Positions 43,589 to 53,660 of a stretch of 64,000 nucleotides of DNA are shown piece by piece. Both the position numbers and the translations under genes were made by a program. Origin of the DNA: Chitinibacter fontanus (GTDB lineage: Bacteria; Pseudomonadota; Gammaproteobacteria; Burkholderiales; Chitinibacteraceae); contig NZ_CP058952.1 of assembly GCF_013423785.1 (NCBI RefSeq), forward strand, positions 2,445,665 through 2,509,664, written 5' to 3'. Under the pieces are notes generated by a model that saw only the letters and a program-made list of their open reading frames with translations, searched no databases and was not told the DNA's origin. Numbering within the stretch: position 1 is the stretch's first letter; the number at the start of each line of letters is the position of its first letter.

Positions 43589-46126
43589 ATGAGTTTTGAT
43601 CGTCGTGAATTTATCAAGGCCACAGCAGTGAGCGCTGCCGCCGCCAGTGTTGGTATCCCCTTGGTGGAAGCTGCGCCTAAAAAAGTAGCCGCGCCAGTAG
43701 CGAAAGGTGGCGATAACTCTGTACGTTGGGATAAAGCGCCTTGTCGTTTCTGTGGTACTGGCTGTGCCGTGCTGGTGGGAACCCAAAATGGTCGTGTAGT
43801 TGCTACGCAAGGTGATCCCGATGCTCCAGTCAATCGCGGACTAAATTGCATCAAAGGCTACTTCCTTTCCAAAATCATGTATGGCGAAGACCGCCTCACT
43901 CAGCCTTTGCTGCGCAAGAAAGATGGCAAATACGATAAAAATGGTGAATTCACGCCGGTGAGCTGGGATGAAGCATTTGGCATCATGGAGCAAAAGTGGA
44001 AAGAAGCACTTAAAACCACTGGCCCAACGTCGATCGCGATGTTTGGTTCGGGTCAATGGACGATTCACGAAGGCTACGCCGCCAGCAAGCTGATGAAGGC
44101 GGGTTTTCGCAGTAATAACCTCGATCCAAATGCGCGTCACTGCATGGCCTCTGCCGTTACTGGCTTTATGCGCACTTTCGGCATGGACGAGCCGATGGGC
44201 TGTTATGACGATATTGAAGCGGCTGATGCTTTTGTGCTGTGGGGCTCAAATATGGCCGAAATGCACCCGATTCTATGGAGCCGCATTACCGACCGCCGTT
44301 TGTCTAATAAGCACGTCAAGGTTGCTGTGCTATCAACCTATGAGCATCGCTCTTTCGAGCTAGCCGATCTGGGCGCGGTGTTTACGCCACAAACTGATCT
44401 GGCGATGATGAATTTCATTTGTCACCACATCATCAGTACGGGGCGCGTTAACAAAGACTTCGTTAAAAAACACGTCAATTTCAAACTCGGTGAAACTGAT
44501 ATTGGCTACGGCTTGCGCCCCAATAATCCGCTGGAAGTAAACGCTAAAGCTAATGGTTACCCCGGCGCGGATGGCAAACCCAAAACTATGCCAACTGAAG
44601 CCAAAGAGATCACGTTTGATGAATTTGCAAAGTATGTATCTGAATACAGCGCAGAAAAAGTCAGCAAGCTTTCCGGTGTGTCGGTAGAAAAACTGACCCA
44701 ATTGGCTGAAATGTACGCCGACCCAAAAATTAAAGTCACTTCGTTCTGGACCATGGGCTTTAACCAGCACACCCGTGGTACTTGGGCGAACAATATGATT
44801 TACAACATCCATTTATTAGTAGGCAAAATTGCAGAACCAGGGAATAGCCCATTTTCACTGACTGGCCAACCCTCTGCCTGTGGTACGGCGCGTGAAGTGG
44901 GTACATTTGCGCATCGCTTACCTGCTGATATGGTCGTTACCAACCCCGAACATCGTCATCACGCCGAAGAAATCTGGCAACTACCTGATGGCACGATTCC
45001 GGACAAAATCGGCCTACACGCTGTAGCAATGGCACGTGCCATCAAAGATGGCAAGGTGAAAGTATATTGGCAAATGGCCAACAACAATATGCAAGCTGGC
45101 CCGAATATTAATCAGGAGCTATACGCAGGCTGGCGTCGGCCAGAAGTTTTTGTCGTGGTATCTGACCCATACCCAACAGTATCGACTCTGGCTGCCGATC
45201 TGGTACTACCCACAGCCATGTGGGTAGAAAAAGAGGGGGGCTTTGGTAATGCCGAGCGTCGTACTCAAGTATGGCGCCAGCAGGTGAATGCGCCGGGCGA
45301 AGCAAAGTCTGATTTGTGGCAACTGATTGAATTCTCAAAACGCTTCAAAGTGGATGAAGTTTGGCCGGCTGAATTGATCGCTAAAAAACCGAACTACAAA
45401 GGTAAAACCCTTTTTGATGTGTTGTACGCCAACGGCAAAGTCAATAAATTCAAAAACGACCAACTACAAAAAGGTTTTGAAAACCTAGAAGCGAAAGCAT
45501 TTGGTTTCTACGTTCAGAAAGGCTTGTTTGAAGAGTACGCTGAATTTGGTCGTGGGCATGGCCATGATCTGGCCCCGTACGATATGTATCATCAGGTGCG
45601 CGGTTTGCGCTGGCCTGTGGTCAATGGCAAAGAAACCAAATGGCGTTATCGCGAAGGCTATGACACTTATGTCAAAAAAGGCGAAGGCGTCCGCTTCTAT
45701 GGTAACAAGGACGGCAAGGCCAATATTTTCGCGCTACCGTATCAGCCTGCACCAGAAGTGCCGGATAAAGAATACGACATGTGGCTGTGTACTGGTCGCG
45801 TATTAGAACACTGGCATACCGGCACGATGACGCGCCGTGTGCCTGAGCTACATAAGGCCGTACCTGAGGCAATGGTGTTTATGCATCCTGATGCCGCTAA
45901 AGAGCGTGGGTTACAACGTGGCATGGTTGTCAAGGTTAAGTCCCGCCGGGGTGAAATCACTGCTCGTCTTGAAACACGTGGTCGGAACAAGCCTCCAAAA
46001 GGCTTGATCTTTATCCCGTTTTTTGACGAGGGGCGTCTAGTGAATAAATTAACGCTTGATGCCACCTGCCCGATCTCCAAGCAGACTGACTTCAAGAAAT
46101 GTGCGGTAAAGGTAAGCAAGGTCTAA
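43589..46126 (+). CDS. napA: Periplasmic nitrate reductase catalytic subunit NapA
   Basis: This 845-residue protein begins [20 protein letters not shown], a twin-arginine signal, at ATG 43589 behind GGGAGG. A 4Fe-4S site CRFCGTGC lies at about 51-58 with the fourth Cys in GLNCIKG near 86. The Mo ligand Cys is in [15 protein letters not shown] near 180. C-terminal bis-MGD-binding residues include [20 protein letters not shown]. It reduces nitrate to nitrite in the periplasm with electrons from NapC through NapB. The cofactor genes moaA-moeA lie just downstream. Confidence 0.97.
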   Translation: MSFDRREFIKATAVSAAAASVGIPLVEAAPKKVAAPVAKGGDNSVRWDKAPCRFCGTGCAVLVGTQNGRVVATQGDPDAPVNRGLNCIKGYFLSKIMYGEDRLTQPLLRKKDGKYDKNGEFTPVSWDEAFGIMEQKWKEALKTTGPTSIAMFGSGQWTIHEGYAASKLMKAGFRSNNLDPNARHCMASAVTGFMRTFGMDEPMGCYDDIEAADAFVLWGSNMAEMHPILWSRITDRRLSNKHVKVAVLSTYEHRSFELADLGAVFTPQTDLAMMNFICHHIISTGRVNKDFVKKHVNFKLGETDIGYGLRPNNPLEVNAKANGYPGADGKPKTMPTEAKEITFDEFAKYVSEYSAEKVSKLSGVSVEKLTQLAEMYADPKIKVTSFWTMGFNQHTRGTWANNMIYNIHLLVGKIAEPGNSPFSLTGQPSACGTAREVGTFAHRLPADMVVTNPEHRHHAEEIWQLPDGTIPDKIGLHAVAMARAIKDGKVKVYWQMANNNMQAGPNINQELYAGWRRPEVFVVVSDPYPTVSTLAADLVLPTAMWVEKEGGFGNAERRTQVWRQQVNAPGEAKSDLWQLIEFSKRFKVDEVWPAELIAKKPNYKGKTLFDVLYANGKVNKFKNDQLQKGFENLEAKAFGFYVQKGLFEEYAEFGRGHGHDLAPYDMYHQVRGLRWPVVNGKETKWRYREGYDTYVKKGEGVRFYGNKDGKANIFALPYQPAPEVPDKEYDMWLCTGRVLEHWHTGTMTRRVPELHKAVPEAMVFMHPDAAKERGLQRGMVVKVKSRRGEITARLETRGRNKPPKGLIFIPFFDEGRLVNKLTLDATCPISKQTDFKKCAVKVSKV

Positions 46127-46131
46127 TGGAT

Positions 46132-46176
46132 GTATAAGCCTGAAGGTTAAATTCAGAAAGGCCTTTGGGCTTATAC
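46132..46176 (+). repeat. Hairpin between napA and napG
   Basis: GTATAAGCC and GGCTTATAC form a 9-bp stem around a 27-base loop that contains a second short pairing. The right arm continues as TATACCCCT, like other hairpins of this region. It ends eight bases before the napG start and may affect napG translation. Confidence 0.55.
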
Positions 46177-46184
46177 CCCTAATT

Positions 46185-46937
46185 ATGAAAGCTACGATCA
46201 ATCGCCGGCAATTTTTCAAAGACAGTGCAGCAGCCTGTGGTGGTGCTGTATTGCTGGGGAGCGGCTTAACCATTTTGGCTAGCCAGCAGGCGAGTGCATT
46301 ACCAGCGCAAGCGCTACGTCCGCCCGGTGCATTAATCGAGGATTTATTTCAACAGGCCTGTGTGCATTGTGGTTTGTGCGTGCGCGACTGTCCTTATGAC
46401 ACTTTAAAGTTAGCTTCCTTAGGGGAAGGTATTGGTTGGGGAACGCCATATTTCACCGCGCGCCAAGTGCCTTGCGAAATGTGCGAAGACCTTCCATGTG
46501 TAAAGGCTTGCCCAACGGGAGCTCTCGATCATGCGTTGAAGGATGTTAATCAGGCAAAAATGGGTATTGCTGTACTTCAGGATCAAGAAAATTGCCTGAA
46601 TTTTTTAGGTTTGCGTTGCGATGTGTGCTATCGGGTCTGTCCAGTAATTGATCAGGCAATTACTTTGGAAAATGTACATAACCCGCGATCTGATCGGCAT
46701 GCAATGTTGTTGCCGACCGTACATTCACAATTCTGTACTGGTTGTGGAAAGTGTGAAAAATCCTGTGTATTGCCAGAAGCTGCAATTCGAGTGTTGCCAT
46801 TATCCATTGGTAAGGCTCAGTCGGCGCAGCATTACCGCAGGGGGTGGGACGAAAAAGCAAAAGCTGGTGGTTCATTACTCGGTGATTTGCCTGCGGTTGA
46901 GGTCAATCTTCCGCCTGAAGCAGAGCCAGCAAGATGA
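46185..46937 (+). CDS. napG: Ferredoxin-type protein NapG
   Basis: This 250-residue protein has a Tat-like N-terminus (INRRQFFKDSAAACGGAVLL) and four 4Fe-4S motifs: CVHCGLCVRDCP, CEMCEDLPCVKACP, CDVCYRVCP and CTGCGKCEKSC. With NapH it forms a quinol-oxidising branch feeding NapC/NapB or NapA. No clear Shine-Dalgarno sequence precedes ATG 46185; the upstream hairpin ends here. The end overlaps napH by four bases. Confidence 0.92.
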   Translation: MKATINRRQFFKDSAAACGGAVLLGSGLTILASQQASALPAQALRPPGALIEDLFQQACVHCGLCVRDCPYDTLKLASLGEGIGWGTPYFTARQVPCEMCEDLPCVKACPTGALDHALKDVNQAKMGIAVLQDQENCLNFLGLRCDVCYRVCPVIDQAITLENVHNPRSDRHAMLLPTVHSQFCTGCGKCEKSCVLPEAAIRVLPLSIGKAQSAQHYRRGWDEKAKAGGSLLGDLPAVEVNLPPEAEPAR

Positions 46938-47776
46938 AATGGCTATTCAGCCATCGCTGGTTGCTGGCACGACGGATTAGTCAGTTAACCATCTTGACGC
47001 TGTTCTTACTGGGACCACTTGCTGGTGTTTGGTGGGTCAAGGGCTCTTTGGCTTCGAGTTTGAGTTTTGGGTGGCTGCCATTAAGTGATCCATTGGTGAT
47101 GATACAAAGCTTACTGGCAGGGCATCGGCCCTTATTTGAGTCGTGGGTTGGTGTTGTTTTGGTCCTTGGTTTTTATGTATTGGTGGGCGGCCGAGTATTT
47201 TGCAGTTGGGTATGCCCAGTAAATGTACTGACTGATTTTGCCCGTTGGTGTCGTAATACCTTGCAACTAAAGGGTGGGGCACAAGTACAACGCAATACGC
47301 GTTATTACGTGCTTGCGCTAGTGCTGTTGTTGTCGGCCTTTACTCACACCGTGGTTTGGGAGTGGGTTAATCCGGTAACTGGATTGACACGTGGGCTGTT
47401 GTTCGGAATGGGGTTAGCGTGGTTGTTGGCTTTGGCAATTTTTGCGTACGACATGTTGCTTGTGCATCGCGGTTGGTGTGGGCATTGGTGCCCTGTCGGA
47501 GCATTTTATAGCCTGCTTGGACGATTCTCTTTGCTCAAGGTAAGTGCTGCTCGCAGGCCAGCCTGCGACGATTGCATGGATTGCTTTAAGGTGTGTCCCG
47601 AGCCGCAAGTGATTCGTCCCGCACTGAAAGGAGAGGGAAGTCCAGTGATCATTTCAGGCGAGTGCACTAATTGTGGTCGCTGTATTGAGGTTTGCGATGA
47701 ACAGGTTTTTAAAATAACCCACCGATTTAATACAAGGGTTGAATACATTTCACCTTCAAACATTGAAATCAAATAG
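46934..47776 (+). CDS. napH: Membrane iron-sulfur protein NapH
   Basis: This 280-residue protein has about four membrane helices, two CXXXCP-type motifs on the cytoplasmic side (VFCSWVCPVN and GWCGHWCPVGAF) and two C-terminal 4Fe-4S motifs (CDDCMDCFKVCPEPQ and CTNCGRCIEVCDEQ). It is the quinol-dehydrogenase partner of NapG. It starts with ATGA overlap from napG and is followed by napB after ten bases. Confidence 0.93.
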   Translation: MKWLFSHRWLLARRISQLTILTLFLLGPLAGVWWVKGSLASSLSFGWLPLSDPLVMIQSLLAGHRPLFESWVGVVLVLGFYVLVGGRVFCSWVCPVNVLTDFARWCRNTLQLKGGAQVQRNTRYYVLALVLLLSAFTHTVVWEWVNPVTGLTRGLLFGMGLAWLLALAIFAYDMLLVHRGWCGHWCPVGAFYSLLGRFSLLKVSAARRPACDDCMDCFKVCPEPQVIRPALKGEGSPVIISGECTNCGRCIEVCDEQVFKITHRFNTRVEYISPSNIEIK

Positions 47777-47785
47777 GAGATAAAA

Positions 47786-48229
47786 ATGAGAAAACTGGCC
47801 TGTCTGTGGGGTATGGTATTCGCTTTAGTATTAAGCTCAATCGGTGCAGTTAGTGCCGAGGAATTAAAGTCTCTGCGCGGTACCGAGGCAGTTAAAGGGG
47901 ATGTGCCTTCGGAAAATTATCGCTATGAACGCGACAAAGTAGCTCAGCAGAGGCAATTTGTTCAGCAGCCACCAGTGATTCCTCATACTACGAAGGGTTA
48001 TTTAATCACCAAAGAATTTAATAAATGCCTAGATTGCCATAGCTGGGATCGAGCAGCTGATTCTGGTGCTCCACGGGTATCAGTTACTCATTTCAAAACG
48101 CGGGAAGGTAAGGAATTAACAAATATTTCACCACGCCGCTACTTCTGTACGCAATGCCACGTTCCGCAAACAGATGCGAAACCGTTGATTGGTAATAACT
48201 TCAAACCGGCCGATGGTTTGGTTAAATAA
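47786..48229 (+). CDS. napB: Diheme cytochrome NapB
   Basis: This 147-residue exported protein (signal MRKLACLWGMVFALVLSSIG) has two heme-binding motifs, CLDCH (about 81-85) and CTQCH (about 121-125), plus extra His ligands (IPHTTKG and VTHFKT). NapB transfers electrons to NapA in the periplasm. A good ribosome-binding site AGGAGATAAAA precedes it. Maturation depends on the ccm operon in this window. Confidence 0.94.
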   Translation: MRKLACLWGMVFALVLSSIGAVSAEELKSLRGTEAVKGDVPSENYRYERDKVAQQRQFVQQPPVIPHTTKGYLITKEFNKCLDCHSWDRAADSGAPRVSVTHFKTREGKELTNISPRRYFCTQCHVPQTDAKPLIGNNFKPADGLVK

Positions 48230-48240
48230 GGATCTGAACC

Positions 48241-48912
48241 ATGTGGATTTGGATGAAGACAAAATGGGAAAAGGTCCGAGCCGTAAGGCTTGGTTTTTGG
48301 GGCTTAATTGGTATGTTTGTGCTTGGGATTATTTTCTGGGGTGGGTTTAATACCGCCTTGGAAATGACGAATAAGGAGCAATTCTGTTTAAGCTGCCACG
48401 AGATGGCTGACAATGTATTTCCTGAATATCAGGAAACAGTACATTACACCAATCGCTCTGGGGTTCGTGCGACCTGTCCTGATTGTCATGTGCCGCATGA
48501 GTGGGGCCCGAAAATGATTCGGAAAATCCAAGCTTCCAAAGAGGTTTGGGGTAAGCTCACTGGCTCTATTAATACCCGAGAAAAATTCCTCGATAAGCGG
48601 ATTGAATTAGCGCAGCATGAATGGAAACGGATGAAGGCCAATAACTCGCAAGAGTGCCGTAATTGCCATAACTATGAATATTTTGACTATATGGAGCAGA
48701 ATCGTCGCTCTGCTAACGCGCACCAGAAAGGCTTAAGTAGTGGAATGACCTGTATTGATTGCCATAAAGGGATTGCGCACCATTTGCCAAATATTAACCA
48801 GCATATTGGAGATGTAGACAAAGCGGTGAGTCCTGATGTGATGCACCCGCCTCGGAGTGGCGCCAGCAATACAGCCTCTATAGTCGCCGAAGATATGGCG
48901 GGTATCGAATAA
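48241..48912 (+). CDS. napC: Tetraheme quinol dehydrogenase NapC
   Basis: This 223-residue NapC/NirT-family cytochrome has one N-terminal membrane anchor (about 17-38) and four heme motifs: CLSCH (about 50), CPDCH (about 79), CRNCH (about 140) and CIDCH (about 171). It oxidises menaquinol or ubiquinol and reduces NapB. It ends the nap operon; no strong terminator follows, so read-through into moaA is possible. Confidence 0.95.
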   Translation: MWIWMKTKWEKVRAVRLGFWGLIGMFVLGIIFWGGFNTALEMTNKEQFCLSCHEMADNVFPEYQETVHYTNRSGVRATCPDCHVPHEWGPKMIRKIQASKEVWGKLTGSINTREKFLDKRIELAQHEWKRMKANNSQECRNCHNYEYFDYMEQNRRSANAHQKGLSSGMTCIDCHKGIAHHLPNINQHIGDVDKAVSPDVMHPPRSGASNTASIVAEDMAGIE

Positions 48913-49008
48913 GCGCTTCCATTTTTGTGGAGCAGTGGTGTCTTGCCTATTTGTTTGGCTTGAAATTCGCTGCGATTGGCCATAGTTAGCGTGTGAGATG
49001 TCCTTTAG

Positions 49009-49044
49009 CCCCCTTGAAACTAGCCAACTCTAGTATTCAAGGGG
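49009..49044 (+). promoter_or_regulatory. Hairpin covering the likely moaA ribosome-binding region
   Basis: CCCCTTGAAACTAG pairs with CTAGTATTCAAGGGG, with one bulged base, around CCAACT. The right arm ends in AAGGGGA, the best ribosome-binding sequence near moaA, 13 bases before ATG 49059. Sequestering it could control moaA translation. No similarity to the Moco riboswitch was recognised. Confidence 0.5.
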
Positions 49045-49058
49045 ATTTACCCAGGTTT

Positions 49059-50057
49059 ATGCTTCTCAATGAGTCGATATTAGGAATGTTGCAAGATCGT
49101 TTTGGTAGAGCCATTGATTACTTGAGGCTTTCGGTCACAGATCGTTGCGATTTGCGCTGTAGCTATTGCCTGCCTGCACGCTTTAAAAACTTTGAAGAGC
49201 CCAGCCACTGGCTAACTTTTGCTGAGATCGAGCGCATTGTGGCTGCATTTGTTAGGCTCGGAGTTAAGCGAGTACGGCTAACTGGTGGCGAACCACTATT
49301 GCGCCGCAATGTGACTGAGCTGGCTAGTCGTCTTAATGGTTTGGGTCTTAACGATTTGTCGTTATCAACCAACGCTACTCAGCTTGCCAAATACGCTAAA
49401 GGTTTGAAGGCTGCAGGCGTGACGCGCATCAATGTCAGCCTCGACAGTCTTGACCGGCAGTGTTTGCATCAAATCACGGGCAGCGACGCTTTTGACCAAG
49501 TGATGGCCGGGTTGGAGGCCGCGCGTGCAGTTGAACTCAGTCCAATTAAGCTCAATATGGTGGCCATGAAAGGCATCAATGAGTCTGAAATTGATGCCAT
49601 GGCTGATTTTGCCCTCAACAATGGCTATATACTGCGGCTAATTGAGGCCATGCCGATGGGCGATACTGGGCGCAGCGCCCAATTCCTCGATCTTGGTGCC
49701 GTACGTGAACGCCTTGTGGCGCGCTACCAGTTAGTTCCTGAGGCTCTCGAGCTTGGGGGGGGGCCAGCACGCTATTGGAAAACGCCCTCCGGTAATGGCC
49801 GCATTGGTTTTATCACACCCTTATCGCAACATTTTTGCGCCAGCTGCAATCGGGTGCGGCTCACCGTCGATGGCACTTTATATATGTGTTTGGGGCAGGA
49901 AAGCAGCTTTGAGTTTCGGCCTTTGCTGCGCGGCGGCGCATCGGATGCTGAGTTGGAAGCTGCAATCTTGTCGGCCATTGAGCTTAAACCAGAGCGTCAC
50001 GAGTTCAACGAGCAGCCTGCCAAATTAATCCGCTTTATGTCGCAAACTGGCGGCTAA
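49059..50057 (+). CDS. moaA: GTP 3',8-cyclase MoaA
   Basis: This 332-residue radical-SAM enzyme has the N-terminal cluster motif CDLRCSYC (Cys about 30, 34, 37), the SAM-binding [11 protein letters not shown] and the C-terminal cluster [20 protein letters not shown]. The family C-terminal GG is present (SQTGG). It converts GTP to the first molybdopterin precursor, together with MoaC, which is not in this window. Starts at 48993 (GTG) and 49086 (MLQDRFGR) are alternatives; 49059 is a compromise based on the ribosome-binding region. Confidence 0.93.
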   Translation: MLLNESILGMLQDRFGRAIDYLRLSVTDRCDLRCSYCLPARFKNFEEPSHWLTFAEIERIVAAFVRLGVKRVRLTGGEPLLRRNVTELASRLNGLGLNDLSLSTNATQLAKYAKGLKAAGVTRINVSLDSLDRQCLHQITGSDAFDQVMAGLEAARAVELSPIKLNMVAMKGINESEIDAMADFALNNGYILRLIEAMPMGDTGRSAQFLDLGAVRERLVARYQLVPEALELGGGPARYWKTPSGNGRIGFITPLSQHFCASCNRVRLTVDGTLYMCLGQESSFEFRPLLRGGASDAELEAAILSAIELKPERHEFNEQPAKLIRFMSQTGG

Positions 50058-50115
50058 CCAAGTAGGATTGGTTTTTCTTTTTCCTTCCTTTTTTAGTACT
50101 GGAGCGACTTTGCCC

Positions 50116-50625
50116 ATGCAAAGAGTGATGGCAATTTCGGGCTTTTCCGGTAGCGGAAAAACCTCTTTGGTCAAGGCGCTATTGCTACATTTCAATGCTT
50201 ATGGCTGGTCGGTCAATGTAATTAAGCATTCGCATCATGCGTTGGAACTTGAACCGCCGCACAAAGATTCTGCTCAGTTTCGTAAGGCCGGCGCTGCTGA
50301 GGTGATGGTGATATCGCCATATCAAATGGCGATTATGCGCGATTTACCCGATGCCACCATGCCGTCACTGGCTGAGCAACTGGCACGATTGAGTCCCGCT
50401 GACATAGTGTTATTAGAAGGGTTTAAACACGAGGCAGTGGCTAAAATCGAAGTTTGGCGTGCCAGCACCGGCAAACCGTTGTGCAGTGACCCGCATACCG
50501 TTGCGATCGCCACTGACAGCCCGCAACAACTGCCAGCCACCACATTGCGCGTACTCGATTTGAACGACAGCGCCACGGTGGCGCACTTTATCATCGATTA
50601 TTTTCAGGAAAAAAAACATGCTTGA
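50116..50625 (+). CDS. mobB: Molybdopterin-guanine dinucleotide protein MobB
   Basis: This 169-residue GTP-binding protein begins [20 protein letters not shown] with a P-loop, followed by [20 protein letters not shown] and [15 protein letters not shown], all typical of MobB. It assists MGD attachment for enzymes such as NapA; MobA is not encoded here. The upstream frame to 50068 lacks family similarity. Its end overlaps moeA by eight bases. Confidence 0.9.
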   Translation: MQRVMAISGFSGSGKTSLVKALLLHFNAYGWSVNVIKHSHHALELEPPHKDSAQFRKAGAAEVMVISPYQMAIMRDLPDATMPSLAEQLARLSPADIVLLEGFKHEAVAKIEVWRASTGKPLCSDPHTVAIATDSPQQLPATTLRVLDLNDSATVAHFIIDYFQEKKHA

Positions 50626-51811
50626 TTTTGCTGCCGCATTGGCGCAATTACTGGCGCAAGCGCGTCGCGCCCAGCTTACCGAGCAGGTGGATTTAAAGCA
50701 GGCTTTGGGCCGCATTTTAGCCCATGATGTAATCGCGCCGCTGGATGTCCCCGGCTTTGATAACAGTGCGATGGATGGGTATGCCTTGCATATTCCCAAT
50801 GGTGATCTGGATGTGAATTCATATCAAATTACCCAACGCATTACCGCTGGAACTGTTGGGCAAGCCTTAGCGACCGGCGAGGCAGCACGTATTTTTACAG
50901 GTGCCCCAATCCCTTTTGGCGCCAATGCAGTTGTGATGCAGGAAAATTGCAGCGTTGTTGGCGATCGAGTGCAACTGGCATATCCAGTTAAACTGGGGGC
51001 CAATATTCGTCGCGCCGGTGAAGATGTCCGCCATGGACAGGTGGTGTTGAGTGCGGGGCAGCGTTTAAACCCAGCGATGATTGGTCTGGCCGCATCGTTG
51101 GGGATTGCTCAGTTGATGGTTTTCGCGCCATTACGCGTGGGGCTATTTAGTACTGGCGATGAGCTAATCGAGCCAGGATTGCCGTTACCCGTTGGCAAAA
51201 TTTATAACTCAAATCGCTATACCTTGTTTGCCCAGTTGCAGGCGCTCGGTTGTGAGTTATTGGATTTGGGAGTCATTCCCGATCAATTCGATGCCACAGT
51301 GAACGCCTTGTCCGAGGCGGTGGCACAATGTGATATTTTGATCACCACTGGAGGGGTATCTGTCGGTGAGGAAGATCACGTAAAGGCTGCAGCACAATAC
51401 CTCGGTGAATTGAATCTCTGGAAAATCGCCATCAAGCCCGGCAAGCCTTTTGCCTATGGCCGCATTGGTGGCGCGGATTTTATCGGCCTTCCAGGCAATC
51501 CGGTTTCGGCATTGGTTACGTATTTATTGTTGGTACGACCATTTATTCTTGCGCGCCAAGGTGCGACACAGCTTGAGCCGCAACGTTTGCCGCTGCAGGC
51601 AGATTTTGAGCTGTCTAAAGCTGGTGATCGCCGCGAGTTTTTTCGCGCGCGCGTCAGCGCTAGTGGGCAAGTGAGTCTCTTTCCACATCAAGGCTCCGGC
51701 GTTTTAACGTCGATGGCTTGGGCGGAGGGTTTGGTTGATGTGCCAGCTGGCACAACTGTGCAGCGCGGCGATACAGTGCAATTTTTGCCCCTTACAGCCT
51801 TGGAGGGTTAA
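50618..51811 (+). CDS. moeA: Molybdopterin molybdenumtransferase MoeA
   Basis: This 397-residue protein shows [68 protein letters not shown] and [13 protein letters not shown], the complete MoeA signature set across its four domains. It inserts molybdate into adenylylated molybdopterin. Translation probably couples to mobB by overlap, and its TAA overlaps the moaD ATG (TAATG). Confidence 0.95.
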   Translation: MLDFAAALAQLLAQARRAQLTEQVDLKQALGRILAHDVIAPLDVPGFDNSAMDGYALHIPNGDLDVNSYQITQRITAGTVGQALATGEAARIFTGAPIPFGANAVVMQENCSVVGDRVQLAYPVKLGANIRRAGEDVRHGQVVLSAGQRLNPAMIGLAASLGIAQLMVFAPLRVGLFSTGDELIEPGLPLPVGKIYNSNRYTLFAQLQALGCELLDLGVIPDQFDATVNALSEAVAQCDILITTGGVSVGEEDHVKAAAQYLGELNLWKIAIKPGKPFAYGRIGGADFIGLPGNPVSALVTYLLLVRPFILARQGATQLEPQRLPLQADFELSKAGDRREFFRARVSASGQVSLFPHQGSGVLTSMAWAEGLVDVPAGTTVQRGDTVQFLPLTALEG

Positions 51812-52059
51812 TGTTAACGATTTTGTATTTCGCGCGGTTGCGCGAAGTCTTTGCCTGCCAATCAGAAATTTTGGACGCACAGCCAGCCACGGTGCGGGAT
51901 TTAATTGCGCAACTGGTAGCGCGCGGCGGCGCGTGGCAAGCGGAGCTCGGAGGGGCAAGGGTATTTCGAGTTGCCATTAATCAAGAAATGGCGCAACTCG
52001 ACGATCTGATTCCGGTTGGTGCAGAAGTGGCGATTTTCCCCCCAGTCACAGGTGGATAG
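51811..52059 (+). CDS. moaD: Molybdopterin synthase small subunit MoaD
   Basis: This 82-residue ubiquitin-like protein ends with FPPVTGG, the double glycine that is thiocarboxylated. The beta-grasp core has TILYFARLREVF and VRDLIAQL. It supplies sulfur for dithiolene formation with MoaE. The start overlaps the moeA stop by one base. Confidence 0.93.
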   Translation: MLTILYFARLREVFACQSEILDAQPATVRDLIAQLVARGGAWQAELGGARVFRVAINQEMAQLDDLIPVGAEVAIFPPVTGG

Positions 52060-52063
52060 CGAT

Positions 52064-52513
52064 ATGGATAGAGTGCTAATTCAAGAAGCAGACTTCAATG
52101 TTGATGTTGAACTTGAGTATGCAAAAAAACAGGGGGATGTTGGTGCAATTGTGATTTTTATTGGGAAAGTCCGAGATATAGCCCCTGCGTCCCATGCTAA
52201 TTCGATATTCTTGGAGCATTACTCTGGAATGACTGAAAAAGTACTTTCGGATCTATGCTCACGCGCACATGCCCGCTGGGATTTATCAAGCATTACCTTA
52301 ATTCATCGCATTGGAATGTTGACGCGAAATGACAATATCGTATTGCTAATAACCTCGAGCCCACATCGCAAATCGGCCTATGAATCTAGTCAATACATCA
52401 TGGACTTCTTGAAAACCGATGCCCCTTTTTGGAAAAAAGAGATTACCGAGAGTAGTTCTATTTGGGTTGAGCAAAAAGAATCTGATTTAATATCCGTAAA
52501 GAGTTGGGACTAA
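52064..52513 (+). CDS. moaE: Molybdopterin synthase catalytic subunit MoaE
   Basis: This 149-residue protein has GAIVIFIGKVRD, FLEHYSGMTEKVL, LIHRIGMLTRND and the active-site region KTDAPFWKKEI of MoaE. It starts at ATG 52064, five bases after moaD; an alternative frame start at 52016 lies inside moaD. Its codon use is more AT-rich than that of moaA-moaD. The gene ends seven bases before the IS5 remnant, which marks the edge of the respiratory block. Confidence 0.9.
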   Translation: MDRVLIQEADFNVDVELEYAKKQGDVGAIVIFIGKVRDIAPASHANSIFLEHYSGMTEKVLSDLCSRAHARWDLSSITLIHRIGMLTRNDNIVLLITSSPHRKSAYESSQYIMDFLKTDAPFWKKEITESSSIWVEQKESDLISVKSWD

Positions 52514-52519
52514 TTTAAG

Positions 52520-52966
52520 GTTTTCCATTCGCCTTCGCCCAGCATTTTGATGCTGGTGCTATCGACCTATAAATGCAATCCACCTTGGCTTTGGCGTGCA
52601 GGAATAATGACTTTGAGTGTGTCGACGAGAAATTTTACTCGAATCAGGGACGATCCAATCTAAGTTGGCGAGCCGAAGCATGCTTTCCATCATGCCGGTG
52701 GCTTGGCGCAATGCGAGGCCGATAGGCATTTGATAGTGAGGCAGAACTGGATGGCGGCATCGCTGAAAGTGGGGTTTCTTCCACGTTTACCTGTGGGCTC
52801 CGCAGCCCATTTCAGTGTTGGATCGAGCCAAATCATCAATGCGCCACGTGACTTTTACGCCGCGTGATACTTTGGCCAGTTGTTGGTTTTGTAACTGCTA
52901 GGTAAAGGTTTGCTCATACAACAATTCTATCAGCGGCGCGAAGCCGCTGATTTGTGCAACAAAGCC
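52520..52966 (-). mobile_element. IS5-type element, 5' half (transposase N-terminus and left end)
   Basis: The minus strand reads PLPSSYKTNNWPKYHAA, SRGALMIWLDPTLKWAAEPT, GKRGRNPTFSDAAIQFCLTI, then frame-shifted LDWIVPDSSKISRR and ending near GEGEWK. This is the N-terminal half of an IS5-type transposase with stops and frameshifts. The outer end is CTGATTTGTGCAACAAAGCC at 52947-52966, matching the terminal repeat of the 17030-17480 fragment at 19 of 20 bases. A hairpin ATCAGCGGC / GCCGCTGAT lies just inside (52929-52951). Its C-terminal half is absent here. Confidence 0.8.
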
Positions 52967-53018
52967 ATTTCTATGCCAAAAAAAGCAAAATGTGGTGATA
53001 TTTCGGTGGTCGAACAGG

Positions 53019-53594
53019 TTAGATGTGGAGCATGAGTATCGCACTACTCACACTCAAGCAAGCGGCGCAGGCGAAACGGAAGTAAGGTAATGCGCGTTTT
53101 ACTCCCCATGAAAACCAAATAAACCCACCGAGATGTAGCACGATCGATGCGAGCAGCATGCCAACTACGAATGAATCTGATTGTGAGTTATTCGGAATTT
53201 CTGCGCCGTGGACGATGCCATGCAACAAGCCACTAGCAATAACTACAAAATTGCAAATGGCGCTAGGCAGACGCGGGGTGATTAGCAGTGATAACCCGAG
53301 TAGGCCAACAGATAGGGCTACTATGTATTCGACACTAGTCAACAAATTAACTGGCACTGGGGCATATACCCCTGCAATTAGGCTCAATAAAAAACATAGC
53401 ATCAATATGACTTTGGTTTTTAAATCGGCTTGTGCCGCTGCCAGCATACCCACTGCAAGCATGGCCAGCAAATGATCCATGCCTACCCAAGGGTGGCTAA
53501 AGCCCAGTAATAGACTATCTGCGTGACCTTGTGGGTGTGCGAATGCAAACATGGGTAGCAAAGCCAATGGTGCGATTAGATATTTGTGTTTCAT
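53019..53594 (-). CDS. hupE: HupE/UreJ-family nickel transport protein
   Basis: This 191-residue membrane protein has a signal-like first helix, then HPQGHADSLLLGFSHPWVGM, DHLLAMLAVGM and ASGLLHGIVHGAE: the His-rich motifs of HupE/UreJ nickel permeases, with about six helices. It lies 66 bases downstream of the receiver gene at the end of the hydrogenase operon, so nickel supply for the [NiFe] enzyme is the natural role. The minus-strand transcript then meets the IS5 remnant. Confidence 0.9.
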   Translation of the reverse strand: MKHKYLIAPLALLPMFAFAHPQGHADSLLLGFSHPWVGMDHLLAMLAVGMLAAAQADLKTKVILMLCFLLSLIAGVYAPVPVNLLTSVEYIVALSVGLLGLSLLITPRLPSAICNFVVIASGLLHGIVHGAEIPNNSQSDSFVVGMLLASIVLHLGGFIWFSWGVKRALPYFRFACAACLSVSSAILMLHI

Positions 53595-53660
53595 GCGAAC
53601 TCCCTATCATTTGCAAATGAGCATGCTCGTTTCCGCCGTATTTGTTGCGGCATAATTTAA

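Noticed and set aside
52967..53018. Possible small gene between the IS5 remnant and hupE
   Set aside because: Only about 50 bases, without start, ribosome-binding site or open frame of meaningful length.
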